NCBI GenBank assembly: GCA_002372875.1
Contig: DFJD01000105.1
Span: 7,064-21,486, forward strand
Reading direction: 5' to 3'
Length of the DNA: 14,423 nt
Source of the DNA: Clostridiales bacterium UBA3680
GTDB taxonomy: Bacteria > Bacillota > Clostridia > Lachnospirales > CAG-274
Position numbers and translations under genes: made by a program. The notes beneath the pieces are model-generated. The model ran no database searches, had not been told where the DNA came from, and saw only the letters and a program-made list of their open reading frames with translations. This document shows, piece by piece, positions 6,887-14,423 of this stretch (the first letter of the stretch is position 1; the number at the start of each line of letters is the position of its first letter).

Positions 6887-6900
6887 TTACTTCAAAGTAA
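6887..6900. promoter_or_regulatory. Hexamer inverted repeat in the diguanylate cyclase leader
   Basis: TTACTT and AAGTAA are separated by 2 bp, between the -10 box and the SD of the cyclase gene. It could be a dimeric regulator site or a weak leader hairpin. It may equally be chance in A+T-rich DNA. Confidence 0.35.
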
Positions 6901-6917
6901 GTTTATTTTATGCATAC

Positions 6918-6946
6918 ATTGTATCATATTAAGGCAATATATACAA
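6918..6946 (-). promoter_or_regulatory. Extended -10 promoter for the diguanylate cyclase gene
   Basis: On the minus strand a TG lies one base before TACAAT (plus 6918-6923), an extended -10. TTGTAT (plus 6941-6946) is 17 bp upstream but matches the -35 box at only three of six positions. It suggests transcription independent of engB. Confidence 0.5.
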
Positions 6947-6954
6947 GTGTAAAT

Positions 6955-7548
6955 TTACTGTTTTATACCACAAATTTTTTCAATTTCTTCCCAAAGCTCA
7001 TCTCTTCCTGATTTTGTTTCGCTTGAAAAGGGAATGATAATGTCATCCTTTTCAAGCTCAAGGGTTTTTCTTATTACCGATATATGTTTATCAAGCTGAG
7101 AACGTTTTATTTTATCTGATTTTGTTGCGGCGATAATAATTTCATAGCCGTAATATTTCAACCAGTTATACATTGTTATGTCATTTTTTCCCGGCTCATG
7201 TCTTATATCTATAAGTAATATAATAGCCGCAAGGGATCGTCTTTTTTTCAGATAATCTTCTATGACCTTATTCCACTTCGCAATTTCGCTTTTTGATGCT
7301 CTTGCATAGCCGTATCCGGGCAGATCAACAAAATAAAGTGTGTTTTCAACATCGTAAAAATTTATTGTTCTTGTTTTTCCGGGGCTTTGACTTGTTCTTG
7401 CAAGGGCTTTTCGGTATATCATACTGTTTATAAGCGAACTTTTCCCTACGTTCGATTTTCCCGCAAAAGCGACCTCGGGCTTATTATCATCGGGATACTG
7501 ACTCATTTTCACACCCACAGCGGCAAGGGAAACGTTGTTTACTCTCAT
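6955..7548 (-). CDS. engB: Ribosome biogenesis GTP-binding protein EngB/YsxC/YihA
   Basis: This 197-residue protein is the essential small GTPase that assists assembly of the large ribosomal subunit. The length is normal for the family. GTPase motifs are complete: G1 GKSNVGKSS (residues 30-38), a G2 threonine near T61 in KTRTINFY, G3 DLPGYG (75-80), G4 TKSD (142-145) and G5 FSSETKSG (174-181). The RTSQSPGKT segment (51-59) before switch I is characteristic of EngB. It acts in the cytoplasm on pre-50S particles. The ATG at 7548 follows AGGATGTGAT at acceptable spacing. A near-consensus promoter lies at 7569-7597. In many Bacillota engB follows lonA or clpX; here it faces away from the murE cluster, sharing only the intergenic region. 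Assignment is secure. Confidence 0.97.
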   Translation of the reverse strand: MRVNNVSLAAVGVKMSQYPDDNKPEVAFAGKSNVGKSSLINSMIYRKALARTSQSPGKTRTINFYDVENTLYFVDLPGYGYARASKSEIAKWNKVIEDYLKKRRSLAAIILLIDIRHEPGKNDITMYNWLKYYGYEIIIAATKSDKIKRSQLDKHISVIRKTLELEKDDIIIPFSSETKSGRDELWEEIEKICGIKQ

Positions 7549-7568
7549 TATATCACATCCTTTATTTC

Positions 7569-7597
7569 ATTCTACTAAACAAAAAAATCATTGTCAA
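7569..7597 (-). promoter_or_regulatory. Sigma-A promoter for engB
   Basis: On the minus strand a perfect TTGACA (plus 7592-7597), a 17-bp spacer and TAGAAT (plus 7569-7574, one mismatch) precede the engB start by about 20 bp. The leader is therefore very short. It is back to back with the murE promoter, with 15 bp between the -35 boxes. Confidence 0.8.
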
Positions 7598-7612
7598 TCT
7601 TATTTTTTGATA

Positions 7613-7641
7613 TAGACAATAAAGGGAAAAAGTTGTATAAT
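7613..7641 (+). promoter_or_regulatory. Sigma-A promoter for the murE cluster
   Basis: TAGACA (7613-7618, one mismatch), a 17-bp spacer and a perfect TATAAT (7636-7641) give a strong vegetative promoter. Transcription should begin near 7648, leaving a leader of about 77 nt before the murE ATG. No closer promoter is visible for the downstream genes. Confidence 0.8.
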
Positions 7642-7665
7642 GCAATGAGTTGTGTGTAAATATAT

Positions 7666-7695
7666 GGGAACACCGATTATTTAAACAGTGTTTCC
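7666..7695. repeat. 30-bp imperfect palindrome in the murE leader
   Basis: GGGAACAC (7666-7673) pairs with GTGTTTCC (7688-7695) with one bulge, forming a hairpin in the murE 5' leader. It resembles the 30-bp segment at 118-147, which has the same GGGAACAC start, a GATT at the same offset and a GTGTTTTCC-type end; ungapped, about 20 of 30 bases match. It could be a dispersed repeat that has become part of the leader. No U-tract follows. Confidence 0.5.
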
Positions 7696-7724
7696 GTCAA
7701 CCAATTTGTCTTCGGAGGCATAAT

Positions 7725-9194
7725 ATGATAATAAAAGAATTGATGAAAAACACGGATGCAAAGTTCTTGTGCGGTGATGAAAACACGGAAATAGCATCTG
7801 TTACGATAGATTCAAGAAAAGCAAAGGCAGGGTCCTTATTTGTATGTATAAAGGGAATGACCGTGGATGGTCACAGTTTTATTTCCTCTGCCTATAAAAA
7901 CGGTTGCAGAGCAGTCGTTATCGAAGAGGAAACAAACAATATCCCCTCGGATATGACCGTATATTCCGTAAGATCCTCAAGGGTGGCACTTAATTTCATA
8001 TCCGACCGCCTTTACGATCATCCCTCCAAAAAACTTCGTATGCTCGGCATTACGGGTACTAACGGCAAAACAAGCTCAACGTATTTTCTTGAGAGCATAT
8101 TGTCTGCCTATAACAAAAAGGTGGGCGTTATCGGCACGATCGAAATAAGAATAGGGGGACAAAAAAGAGATATAGATTTTGCCACAAGCACCACACCCGA
8201 CACCGTCGAACTTCAGAAAATGCTTGCAATGATGGCTGACGAGGGTGTAGATGATGTGGTAATGGAAGTGTCATCTCACAGCCTTCAGCTTAACAAGGTA
8301 GATGCAATAGAATTTGAAGGGGCTGTTTTTACAAACCTTACTCAAGATCATCTTGATTTCCATAAAACCATGGAAGAGTATTGCAAAGCGAAGGCAAGGC
8401 TCTTCAAAATGTGTAAAAAAGGCTTTATAAATGCGGATGACCCTTGGGCAGAAAAAATAATGGACGGAGCAAAATGTGATATAACCACATTTGCCGTTGA
8501 AAATGATGCGGATGTTAAAGCAGACAACATAGTATATCGACCAGACGGAATAGATTTTGATGTGCTTCTTAACGGAGAACGTTACAGCTTTTCCATAGGT
8601 ATTCCCGGCCGTTTTACTCTTTACAATGCTCTCGGAGTCATTGCCTGTGCTCACGGGATAGGAGTTCCCATGGATATAATAAAAGAAGGACTTTCAAGGG
8701 TGAAGGGCGTTCCGGGAAGAATAGAGGCAGTTAAAAATAATCTTGGTTTCAATGTTATAGTGGATTATGCGCACACTCCCGATGGTCTTGAAAACATTAT
8801 AAAGGCGGTACGTGAATTCACAAAAGGTCGTGTCATAACCGTATTTGGTTGCGGAGGCGACAGAGACAGAACGAAAAGACCTAAAATGGGCGATATAAGC
8901 GGAAGACTTTCAGACTTTACAATAATTACCTCCGATAATCCCAGAACGGAAGTGCCCGAAAAAATAATTGACGATATCGAACCTGCCGTAAAGGCTGTAA
9001 CAAGCAATTACGAAAAAATAACAGACAGAAAAGAAGCGATTGTAAGAGCAATTAACATTGCAAAGCCCGATGATACCGTTATTATTGCAGGTAAGGGTCA
9101 TGAAAATTACGAAATATTCAAAGACAGGACAATAAGGTTTGACGATCGTGAAGAAGCGGCAAAAGCCATTGAACAAAGGGAGGCTGAAAAATGA
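7725..9194 (+). CDS. murE: UDP-MurNAc-tripeptide synthetase, meso-diaminopimelate-adding (MurE)
   Basis: This cytoplasmic ATP-dependent ligase adds the third amino acid to UDP-MurNAc-L-Ala-D-Glu in peptidoglycan synthesis. From the ATG at 7725 it has 489 residues, typical for the family. The P-loop is TGTNGKTS (110-117), the likely carbamylated lysine is K223 in AKARLF, and GKGHE is at 456-460. The motif DNPR (404-407) is the meso-diaminopimelate signature; lysine-adding enzymes usually differ there. The start is set by GGAGG at 7714-7718, 6 nt upstream. An in-frame extension to a TTG at 7650 lacks an SD and would run through the leader hairpin, so it is not used. murF overlaps the last 4 bases (ATGA). 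It is the first gene of this cell-wall operon, with its own promoter. Confidence 0.97.
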   Translation: MIIKELMKNTDAKFLCGDENTEIASVTIDSRKAKAGSLFVCIKGMTVDGHSFISSAYKNGCRAVVIEEETNNIPSDMTVYSVRSSRVALNFISDRLYDHPSKKLRMLGITGTNGKTSSTYFLESILSAYNKKVGVIGTIEIRIGGQKRDIDFATSTTPDTVELQKMLAMMADEGVDDVVMEVSSHSLQLNKVDAIEFEGAVFTNLTQDHLDFHKTMEEYCKAKARLFKMCKKGFINADDPWAEKIMDGAKCDITTFAVENDADVKADNIVYRPDGIDFDVLLNGERYSFSIGIPGRFTLYNALGVIACAHGIGVPMDIIKEGLSRVKGVPGRIEAVKNNLGFNVIVDYAHTPDGLENIIKAVREFTKGRVITVFGCGGDRDRTKRPKMGDISGRLSDFTIITSDNPRTEVPEKIIDDIEPAVKAVTSNYEKITDRKEAIVRAINIAKPDDTVIIAGKGHENYEIFKDRTIRFDDREEAAKAIEQREAEK

Positions 9195-10537
9195 AAATGA
9201 CTCTGTCACAGGTCGCGTTGGCTGTTAACGGCGAACTTGTAGGTCAAGACCTTTCTTTTAACGGAATATCCACAGATACAAGAACCGTACAAAATGGTAT
9301 GCTCTTTATTCCCATAGAAGGAGAAAATTTTGACGGGCATAATTTTATTTCCGAAGCTGTAAAAAAAGGTGCTGTGGCTGTAATAAGTCACAGAGATGAA
9401 GTGTATGATGTTCCTTTTGTAAGGGTCAGCGATACACGTAAAGCTTTGGGCATGCTTGCTCTTTTCCACAGAAAATCCCTTGATGTTAAAGTGGTGGGTA
9501 TCACAGGCTCAACGGGAAAAACCACCACGAAAGACATTATTGCAAATGTGCTTTCTCAAAAGTACAAAACTCTTAAAACAGAAGGAAATTTCAACAACGA
9601 TATAGGTGTGCCTCTTACACTTTTCCGTCTTAATGAAGATGATGAGTGTGCGGTCATTGAGATGGGTATGAACCATTTCAACGAAATAAGCAATTTGACC
9701 GAAATGGCGTTACCGGATGTTAGCGTGATCACGAACGTAGGAGTATCACACATAGAAAATTTAGGGTCCAGAGAGGGCATTTTAAAGGCGAAATGCGAGA
9801 TATTTCAATCAAATCCGTCTCAGGTCAAAATACTGAACGGTGACGATGATATGCTTATTACCGTCAAGGAAAAATATGACAATATACAGTATTTTTCCCT
9901 GAAAAATAAAGATTGCGCGGCATATGCCGATAACATCAAAAGAAATTCGATAATCAGTATTGATTGCGATATACATACAAAAAATAACGATTTTTCGGTA
10001 ACAGTTCCCGTTCCGGGTGAGCATATGGTTTCAAATGCACTTGCTGCAACACTTGTTGCCGAGCAATTCGGATTAAACTCCGAGCAGATAAAAAGAGGAA
10101 TCGAGACTTTTAAACCCACGAAAATGCGCATGGATATTATAAACACCGAAAAATATACAATAATAAACGATGTTTATAATGCCAATCCTGCTTCTGTAAC
10201 AGCGGCACTTGACGTTTTAAAAAATGCTGATACCGAAAAATGCGCAATATTGGGAGATATGCTTGAACTTGGAGATTATTCCGCAAAAATGCATGCCGAT
10301 ATGGGTGTGCTTGCCGTTAAATACGGCATTGAGAAGATTGTCTTTATCGGGGAACTCAGTAAATACGGTTTTGATGCGGCACAGAAAACCGGTCTTGAAA
10401 ATGTGTTTTATTTTAAAGATAAACAGGCATTTTTTCAACAGGCAGGCAGCATTTTAAAACAGGGTACGACAATTCTTTTAAAGGCATCAAGGGGAATGCA
10501 CTTTGAAGAAATAACGGAATTTTTGAAACAGGAGTAA
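9191..10537 (+). CDS. murF: UDP-MurNAc-tripeptide-D-Ala-D-Ala ligase (MurF)
   Basis: MurF completes the UDP-MurNAc-pentapeptide by adding D-Ala-D-Ala with ATP hydrolysis. It has 448 residues, a normal length. The N-terminal substrate-binding domain (about 1-95) includes STDTR (27-31). The central ATPase P-loop GSTGKTT lies at 106-112, followed by GNFNNDIGVPLTL (132-144), a hallmark of MurF. Other landmarks are EMGMNH (157-162) and a likely carbamylated lysine at K201 in AKCEIF. The ligase C-terminal domain starts at about 310. The start overlaps the murE stop as ATGA, with GGGAGG 7 nt upstream, so translation is probably coupled. The next gene begins only 2 bp after the stop. Confidence 0.97.
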   Translation: MKMTLSQVALAVNGELVGQDLSFNGISTDTRTVQNGMLFIPIEGENFDGHNFISEAVKKGAVAVISHRDEVYDVPFVRVSDTRKALGMLALFHRKSLDVKVVGITGSTGKTTTKDIIANVLSQKYKTLKTEGNFNNDIGVPLTLFRLNEDDECAVIEMGMNHFNEISNLTEMALPDVSVITNVGVSHIENLGSREGILKAKCEIFQSNPSQVKILNGDDDMLITVKEKYDNIQYFSLKNKDCAAYADNIKRNSIISIDCDIHTKNNDFSVTVPVPGEHMVSNALAATLVAEQFGLNSEQIKRGIETFKPTKMRMDIINTEKYTIINDVYNANPASVTAALDVLKNADTEKCAILGDMLELGDYSAKMHADMGVLAVKYGIEKIVFIGELSKYGFDAAQKTGLENVFYFKDKQAFFQQAGSILKQGTTILLKASRGMHFEEITEFLKQE

Positions 10538-10539
10538 AG

Positions 10540-11961
10540 ATGTCCGAATTTAAACATATTTTTAAAACCAAGGCGGCAACCTACATCCTATACGGGGGAC
10601 TGACTATGATCTTTGGCTCTGTTACAGCCTTCGGCATAGCACAGTTAAGCAGCAATAAGCAAAGTGATACTGTTGCGGAAAGCAAAGTACAAAAAAAAGA
10701 AAAAACAAGAAAGACATCCGAGACAACATCGGATATGACGACCGAAACCACTACGGTCTTATCACAGAATTCGGGAAAAAAGAAAATGGTTCTTCCCGAT
10801 ATTTACTTTAACACCGATGGTAAGCTTTACGGCACAAAGGGCAGCTTTTCGGGCCTTTGGCCGACCCTTGAAGGGCTTGTTGCACAAAGCAACGAATCCT
10901 ACATCAAGGCACTTGCCGTTTATGTTGGGGATAATACCGAGCTTGACCGTTGTGCCTATGAAAACGATAAATTTATAAAAATCAACGGTTATGGGACAGT
11001 TCATTGGAGCCAATGGGGTCATGCATGGCCCGATAACTATTCGTGTGCAGGAGGTGCCATGCCCGATTATGAGGCCGAGACTTATTCTCCGTCGGCAGCT
11101 CCGACCCATTCCGAACAGGTGAAAGAAGATAGTTCACAGCAGATACAGTCTGATACTTCGGATAAAACCGCAGATAAAAAAACGGAAGAAAAAGATAACG
11201 AAAATATACAGACCAATAAAAATGAGGGAAGATATAATGCTCCCAAATCCGAATTTCCCGACTTTTTCTCCAATCTTTTTTCGGCAGAAAAAGCACAGCA
11301 ATCTCAGCAGGACTCATCATCCGAGCCCGAGCTCAAGCAAGATGATGCCTCCTTGGCAGACGAGGCTGAAGGGGAAGAACAGGTAGATGATTTTATGTAT
11401 TCCGAACAGGCCGTATCAGCACCTATCGTGCTTGATTGGGGAATTGGCGGAATAGGCTCGATAACAAGCTCTTCCGCAACATACGGCAGTGGAAGCTGGG
11501 GAGCGAGTGCCTGCGGAGTCTGTTCACTTGCCATGGCTCTTTCGACCCTGTCTGGCGTTACGGTTTCGCCTCCGGAGTGTGCTCTTGCAGCAAATCTGCT
11601 TATAGGTAACGGGGCATGGTACGGAAACGTTTTATATTCCACTTCACAGGCAAGACTTGCCGCGATGGCAGGCTTTCCTACCGGGCTTGAACCCTGGCAA
11701 AGTGCAAAAAAAGAGACCCTTGATAATTGCCTTGACAATAACGGGGTTGCGTTGTTTGTAACAGATAAACAGGCATGGGCAAGCGGTGGAGGAAAACATT
11801 ATATTATGGTAAGAGGCAGACAGGGAGATAAATATTATACCGCAGACAGCGGTAAAAATCCTACGGGAGCTTTTACTTACGATGAGATATCAAGCGGCTA
11901 CTGTGAGCAGTATATAGTTTATATTTATCCCAAAAACTATAAAGGCAAAGAAAAAAGATAA
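10540..11961 (+). CDS. Membrane-anchored papain-like (C39-like) protein within the mur cluster
   Basis: This 473-residue protein has a basic N-terminus, one membrane segment (about 13-36) and then presumably an extracellular part. After a Thr/Ser/Lys-rich linker comes a small unrecognised region (about 85-175; Trp- and Tyr-rich, with C138 and C169). A long acidic, Gln/Ser-rich disordered linker follows (about 180-290). The C-terminal domain (about 295-465) resembles C39-type papain-like peptidases: SACGVCSLAMALS holds the likely nucleophile C325, GGGKHYIMVRG gives H420, and YYTADSGKNP gives D436. It could cleave peptides or peptidoglycan cross-bridges, or act as a transpeptidase; this is inference. 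It lies 2 bp after murF and 6 bp before the mraY SD region, so it is cotranscribed with cell-wall genes. GGAG precedes the ATG. Not a standard dcw member. Confidence 0.8.
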   Translation: MSEFKHIFKTKAATYILYGGLTMIFGSVTAFGIAQLSSNKQSDTVAESKVQKKEKTRKTSETTSDMTTETTTVLSQNSGKKKMVLPDIYFNTDGKLYGTKGSFSGLWPTLEGLVAQSNESYIKALAVYVGDNTELDRCAYENDKFIKINGYGTVHWSQWGHAWPDNYSCAGGAMPDYEAETYSPSAAPTHSEQVKEDSSQQIQSDTSDKTADKKTEEKDNENIQTNKNEGRYNAPKSEFPDFFSNLFSAEKAQQSQQDSSSEPELKQDDASLADEAEGEEQVDDFMYSEQAVSAPIVLDWGIGGIGSITSSSATYGSGSWGASACGVCSLAMALSTLSGVTVSPPECALAANLLIGNGAWYGNVLYSTSQARLAAMAGFPTGLEPWQSAKKETLDNCLDNNGVALFVTDKQAWASGGGKHYIMVRGRQGDKYYTADSGKNPTGAFTYDEISSGYCEQYIVYIYPKNYKGKEKR

Positions 11962-11973
11962 GGAAGAATGATA

Positions 11974-12951
11974 ATGAATAACGAGGCTTTAATGGGATGT
12001 TTGTCTTTTCTGACAGCATTTGCAATAAGTGCGATTCTTGGCAAATTGTTTATACCGTTTCTTAAAAATTTCGGACAGAATGTCAGAGACGAAGGTCCTA
12101 AATCTCATCTTAAAAAGCAGGGTACACCTTCAATGGGAGGAATAATATTTTTGCCGGCATTGGCAATATGTTCTCTCATTTTTACAAGGCTTAACTCAAA
12201 TGCCGTTGTTACGGTGGTGATAACCCTTGCCTACGGTCTTGTGGGCTTTATTGATGACTATATCAAAGTTGTAAAAAAACGTTCATTGGGTCTTAGGGCT
12301 TGGCAAAAAATTGTATTTCAGCTTATTGTTACAATAGCGTTTTATTTTTACATTACCAAATATACCGACCTTGGCACAGACATTTTTATACCATTTGTAA
12401 ATACCTACATAGACCTTGGTTTTTTATACGCACCTTTTCTTTTCTTTGTAATGGTTGGTACCGTAAATGCCGTAAATCTTACAGATGGTTTAGACGGCCT
12501 TGCATCGGGCGTTACAGTCATTGTAATGACTTTCTTCAGCGCATTGGCGTTTTTTGTATGTAAATCTCTTATGGGAGTAACTACCGCAGCTATCGGCTCA
12601 CTTCTCGGATTTTTGCTTTATAACAGTCATAAAGCCTCTGTATTTATGGGAGATACGGGCTCGCTTGCATTAGGCGGTCTTGTAGCCTGTGTTGCCGTGC
12701 TTACAAAAATGCCCGTGATGCTTGTCATAGTAGGTATCATTTATGTAAGCGAGTCGGTTTCCGTTATATTGCAGGTTGGCTATTTTAAGCTTACTCACGG
12801 AAAAAGAATATTCAGAATGGCACCTCTTCATCATCATTTTGAAGAGGGTGGGATGCTCGGAATAAAGGTTGTTCAGCTTTTCTGGATAGTAACCGCCGTT
12901 GCCTGCGTAATAGGGGCTTTAAGTGCGGGTAGTATATTTTTTGGAGGCTGA
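11974..12951 (+). CDS. mraY: Phospho-N-acetylmuramoyl-pentapeptide transferase (MraY)
   Basis: MraY is a polytopic membrane enzyme that moves phospho-MurNAc-pentapeptide from UDP to undecaprenyl phosphate, forming lipid I. The 325-residue product has many hydrophobic helices and the family motifs: SHLKKQGTPSMGG near the N-terminus, the metal-linked DDY and NAVNLTDGLDGLASG segments, the GDTGSLALGG loop and the MAPLHHHFE histidine motif near the C-terminus. The start at 11974 is preferred over the ATG at 11968, because the SD AGGAAG (11961-11966) is only 1 nt from the latter but 7 nt from the former. The next gene starts 2 bp after the stop. Assignment is secure. Confidence 0.97.
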   Translation: MNNEALMGCLSFLTAFAISAILGKLFIPFLKNFGQNVRDEGPKSHLKKQGTPSMGGIIFLPALAICSLIFTRLNSNAVVTVVITLAYGLVGFIDDYIKVVKKRSLGLRAWQKIVFQLIVTIAFYFYITKYTDLGTDIFIPFVNTYIDLGFLYAPFLFFVMVGTVNAVNLTDGLDGLASGVTVIVMTFFSALAFFVCKSLMGVTTAAIGSLLGFLLYNSHKASVFMGDTGSLALGGLVACVAVLTKMPVMLVIVGIIYVSESVSVILQVGYFKLTHGKRIFRMAPLHHHFEEGGMLGIKVVQLFWIVTAVACVIGALSAGSIFFGG

Positions 12952-12953
12952 AA

Positions 12954-14309
12954 ATGGATTTTAAAAATAAAAAGATATTGGTTGTAGGAATGGCAAAAAG
13001 CGGTATTTCCGCGGCAACTCTTTTAAAAAAGCTTGGAGCCGAGGTTACATTGCAAGACAGTAAACAAGAAGAAAAGCTCGGTCAACAGTGCGAACAACTG
13101 AGAAAAGAGGGCTTTAGCCTCTTTTTAGGAAAAAATCCCGATGGTATTATTACGGATTTTGACTGTGTTGTTCTAAGTCCGGGCGTTCCTACGGATTTGC
13201 CCTTTATAGAAGAAGCAAAAAAAGCGGGTATCCCCGTACTCGGAGAAATAGAGCTTGCTTTTCTTTTCTGCAAAGCTCCCATTATAGGTGTTACAGGTAC
13301 AAACGGAAAAACCACCACCACCACACTTATAGGGGAGATAACAAAGCAATATAAAAACACATATGTTGTCGGAAACATAGGAGCACCTTTCGCCGACATT
13401 ACCCTTGAAACAAAAGAAGAAGACATTGTTGTGGCAGAGTTATCAAGCTTTCAGCTTGAGACCATACATAAATTTGTGCCCAAAGTTTCTCTTGTGCTCA
13501 ACATAACACCCGACCATCTTAACAGGCATCACACCCTTGAAAATTATATTGCCGCAAAAGAAAGAATATTTGAAAATCAGACTGCGGAGGATTATTGTGT
13601 CCTTAACTACAACGATACGGCTACAAGGGCAATGGCTCAAAAAACAAATGCTAAGGTCATTTTCTTCTCGCTTGGCGGACAAATTAAAGACGGAGTTTAT
13701 TCCGATGAAAACTCTATCTATATAAATACCTTATCTTTAAATGAAAAGGTTATCGATATAGACGAACTCAATATTCTCGGAGACCATAATGTTGAAAATG
13801 CCATGGCTGCAATAGCTGCCTCGGTTTCCGTGGGAGTACCCTTAGACACCGTAAGAGAAGTATTACGCAACTTTAAAGCTGTAGAGCATAGAATTGAGTT
13901 TGTCAAAGAGGTAAACGGTGTAAAGTATTACAACGACTCTAAAGGAACTAACCCCGATGCTTCAATAAAAGCGGTTCTTGCAATGAAAAGCCCCATATGT
14001 ATTATTGCAGGTGGCTACGACAAGGGCTCCGAGTTTGATGAATGGATAAGCTATTTTAAAGGCAGAGTGAAGTTTACGGCAACAATAGGCGCCGTAGCCG
14101 ACAAAATAGAAGCTTCCCTTGAAAAAGCAGGTATCACAGCTTATAAAAGAGCGGAAACATTTGAACAGGCAATAGATTTATGTGCCGAAAATGCCGAAAA
14201 GGGCGACTGTGTTCTTTTGTCTCCCGCCTGCGCAAGTTGGGATATGTTTGACTCATACGAACAAAGAGGAAAGTTGTTTAAAGACTATGTTAACCGTATG
14301 AACGGGTGA
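12954..14309 (+). CDS. murD: UDP-MurNAc-L-alanine:D-glutamate ligase (MurD)
   Basis: MurD adds D-glutamate to UDP-MurNAc-L-Ala in the cytoplasm using ATP. It has 451 residues, normal for the family. It shows a Rossmann-like N-terminus (VVGMAKSGISA, 10-20), LSPGVP (74-79), the P-loop TGTNGKTT (114-121), ELSSFQLE (162-169), NITPDHLNRH (183-192) and a likely carbamylated lysine at K202 in AAKERIF. The C-terminal domain has HRIEFV (312-317), NDSKGTNPDA (327-336) and SPACASWDMF (423-432). GGAGG (12943-12947) sits 6 nt before the ATG and overlaps the end of mraY, suggesting coupled translation. Confidence 0.97.
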   Translation: MDFKNKKILVVGMAKSGISAATLLKKLGAEVTLQDSKQEEKLGQQCEQLRKEGFSLFLGKNPDGIITDFDCVVLSPGVPTDLPFIEEAKKAGIPVLGEIELAFLFCKAPIIGVTGTNGKTTTTTLIGEITKQYKNTYVVGNIGAPFADITLETKEEDIVVAELSSFQLETIHKFVPKVSLVLNITPDHLNRHHTLENYIAAKERIFENQTAEDYCVLNYNDTATRAMAQKTNAKVIFFSLGGQIKDGVYSDENSIYINTLSLNEKVIDIDELNILGDHNVENAMAAIAASVSVGVPLDTVREVLRNFKAVEHRIEFVKEVNGVKYYNDSKGTNPDASIKAVLAMKSPICIIAGGYDKGSEFDEWISYFKGRVKFTATIGAVADKIEASLEKAGITAYKRAETFEQAIDLCAENAEKGDCVLLSPACASWDMFDSYEQRGKLFKDYVNRMNG

Positions 14310-14313
14310 TAAT

Positions 14314-14423
14314 ATGAGAAAAGATAACAAAGAAATATATGCCATAGGAAGTATGGATTATATCATAGTTTTCTGTGTGCTTTTGCTTGTATGCTTCGGC
14401 GTTGTAATGGTATTTAGCGCAAG
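14314..14423 (+). CDS. FtsW/SpoVE/RodA-family SEDS glycosyltransferase, 5' fragment
   Basis: Only the first 36 codons are inside the window. After a short charged N-terminus comes a hydrophobic first membrane helix ending in FGVVMVFSA, which matches the FG-hVMVYSAS pattern seen in FtsW and SpoVE proteins. SEDS proteins polymerise peptidoglycan glycan strands from lipid II with a partner class B penicillin-binding protein. In Clostridia the gene after murD is usually spoVE or ftsW, which supports the call. The ATG at 14314 lies 4 bp after the murD stop; GGGTGAT at the murD end could act as a weak SD. Which paralogue it is cannot be decided from the fragment. Confidence 0.85.
   Translation, partial: MRKDNKEIYAIGSMDYIIVFCVLLLVCFGVVMVFSA

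Noticed and set aside
7645..7685. Tiny leader frames (MSCV, MGTPII) before murE as a leader peptide
   Set aside because: No SD precedes either frame and they carry no regulatory codon run.
7650..7724. In-frame 25-codon N-terminal extension of MurE from a TTG
   Set aside because: No SD precedes it, it starts within a few bases of the predicted transcription start, and the ATG at 7725 has an ideal GGAGG and matches the normal MurE N-terminus.
11968..11973. ATG two codons upstream as the mraY start
   Set aside because: It lies only 1 nt from the SD AGGAAG; the ATG at 11974 has normal 7-nt spacing.

Overview
The window is A+T-rich bacterial DNA with strong Shine-Dalgarno (SD) sites, sigma-A-type promoters and an intrinsic terminator. 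It also carries a meso-diaminopimelate-type MurE and a murE-murF-mraY-murD-ftsW/spoVE gene order. This fits a low-G+C member of the Bacillota, most likely class Clostridia; an Oscillospiraceae/Ruminococcus-like host is my guess, not something the sequence proves.

Layout. Positions 1-147 hold a dense set of nested palindromes, possibly a dispersed repeat or the ruin of a small gene. Two unrecognised minus-strand genes follow: a small hypothetical protein (148-702) and a 673-residue protein with three zinc ribbons (707-2728). They form one operon, with the downstream SD buried in the end of the upstream gene. A divergent promoter pair (about 2799-2898) separates them from a plus-strand operon of a flavodoxin-fold protein, a MmcQ/YjbR-EVE-like fusion and a GNAT acetyltransferase (2949-4943). 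That operon converges on a GGDEF diguanylate cyclase on the minus strand; the shared hairpin at 5083-5107 contains the cyclase stop codon.

A second divergent promoter pair (7569-7641) separates engB (minus strand, ribosome-assembly GTPase) from the cell-wall cluster. The cluster runs murE, murF, a membrane-anchored papain-like/C39-like protein, mraY, murD and the start of an FtsW/SpoVE-type SEDS gene cut by the window edge. These genes are packed with gaps or overlaps of a few bases, so they are almost certainly cotranscribed.

How the genes fit together. MurE, MurF and MurD are the cytoplasmic ligases building the UDP-MurNAc-pentapeptide, MraY moves it onto undecaprenyl phosphate, and the SEDS protein polymerises glycan at the division or sporulation site. 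The embedded C39-like protein is predicted to face outwards, so it is the best candidate here for an uncharacterised cell-wall factor. The triple zinc-ribbon protein and its partner are the other unexplained unit. I see no rRNA, tRNA, CRISPR array, transposase gene or phage gene.
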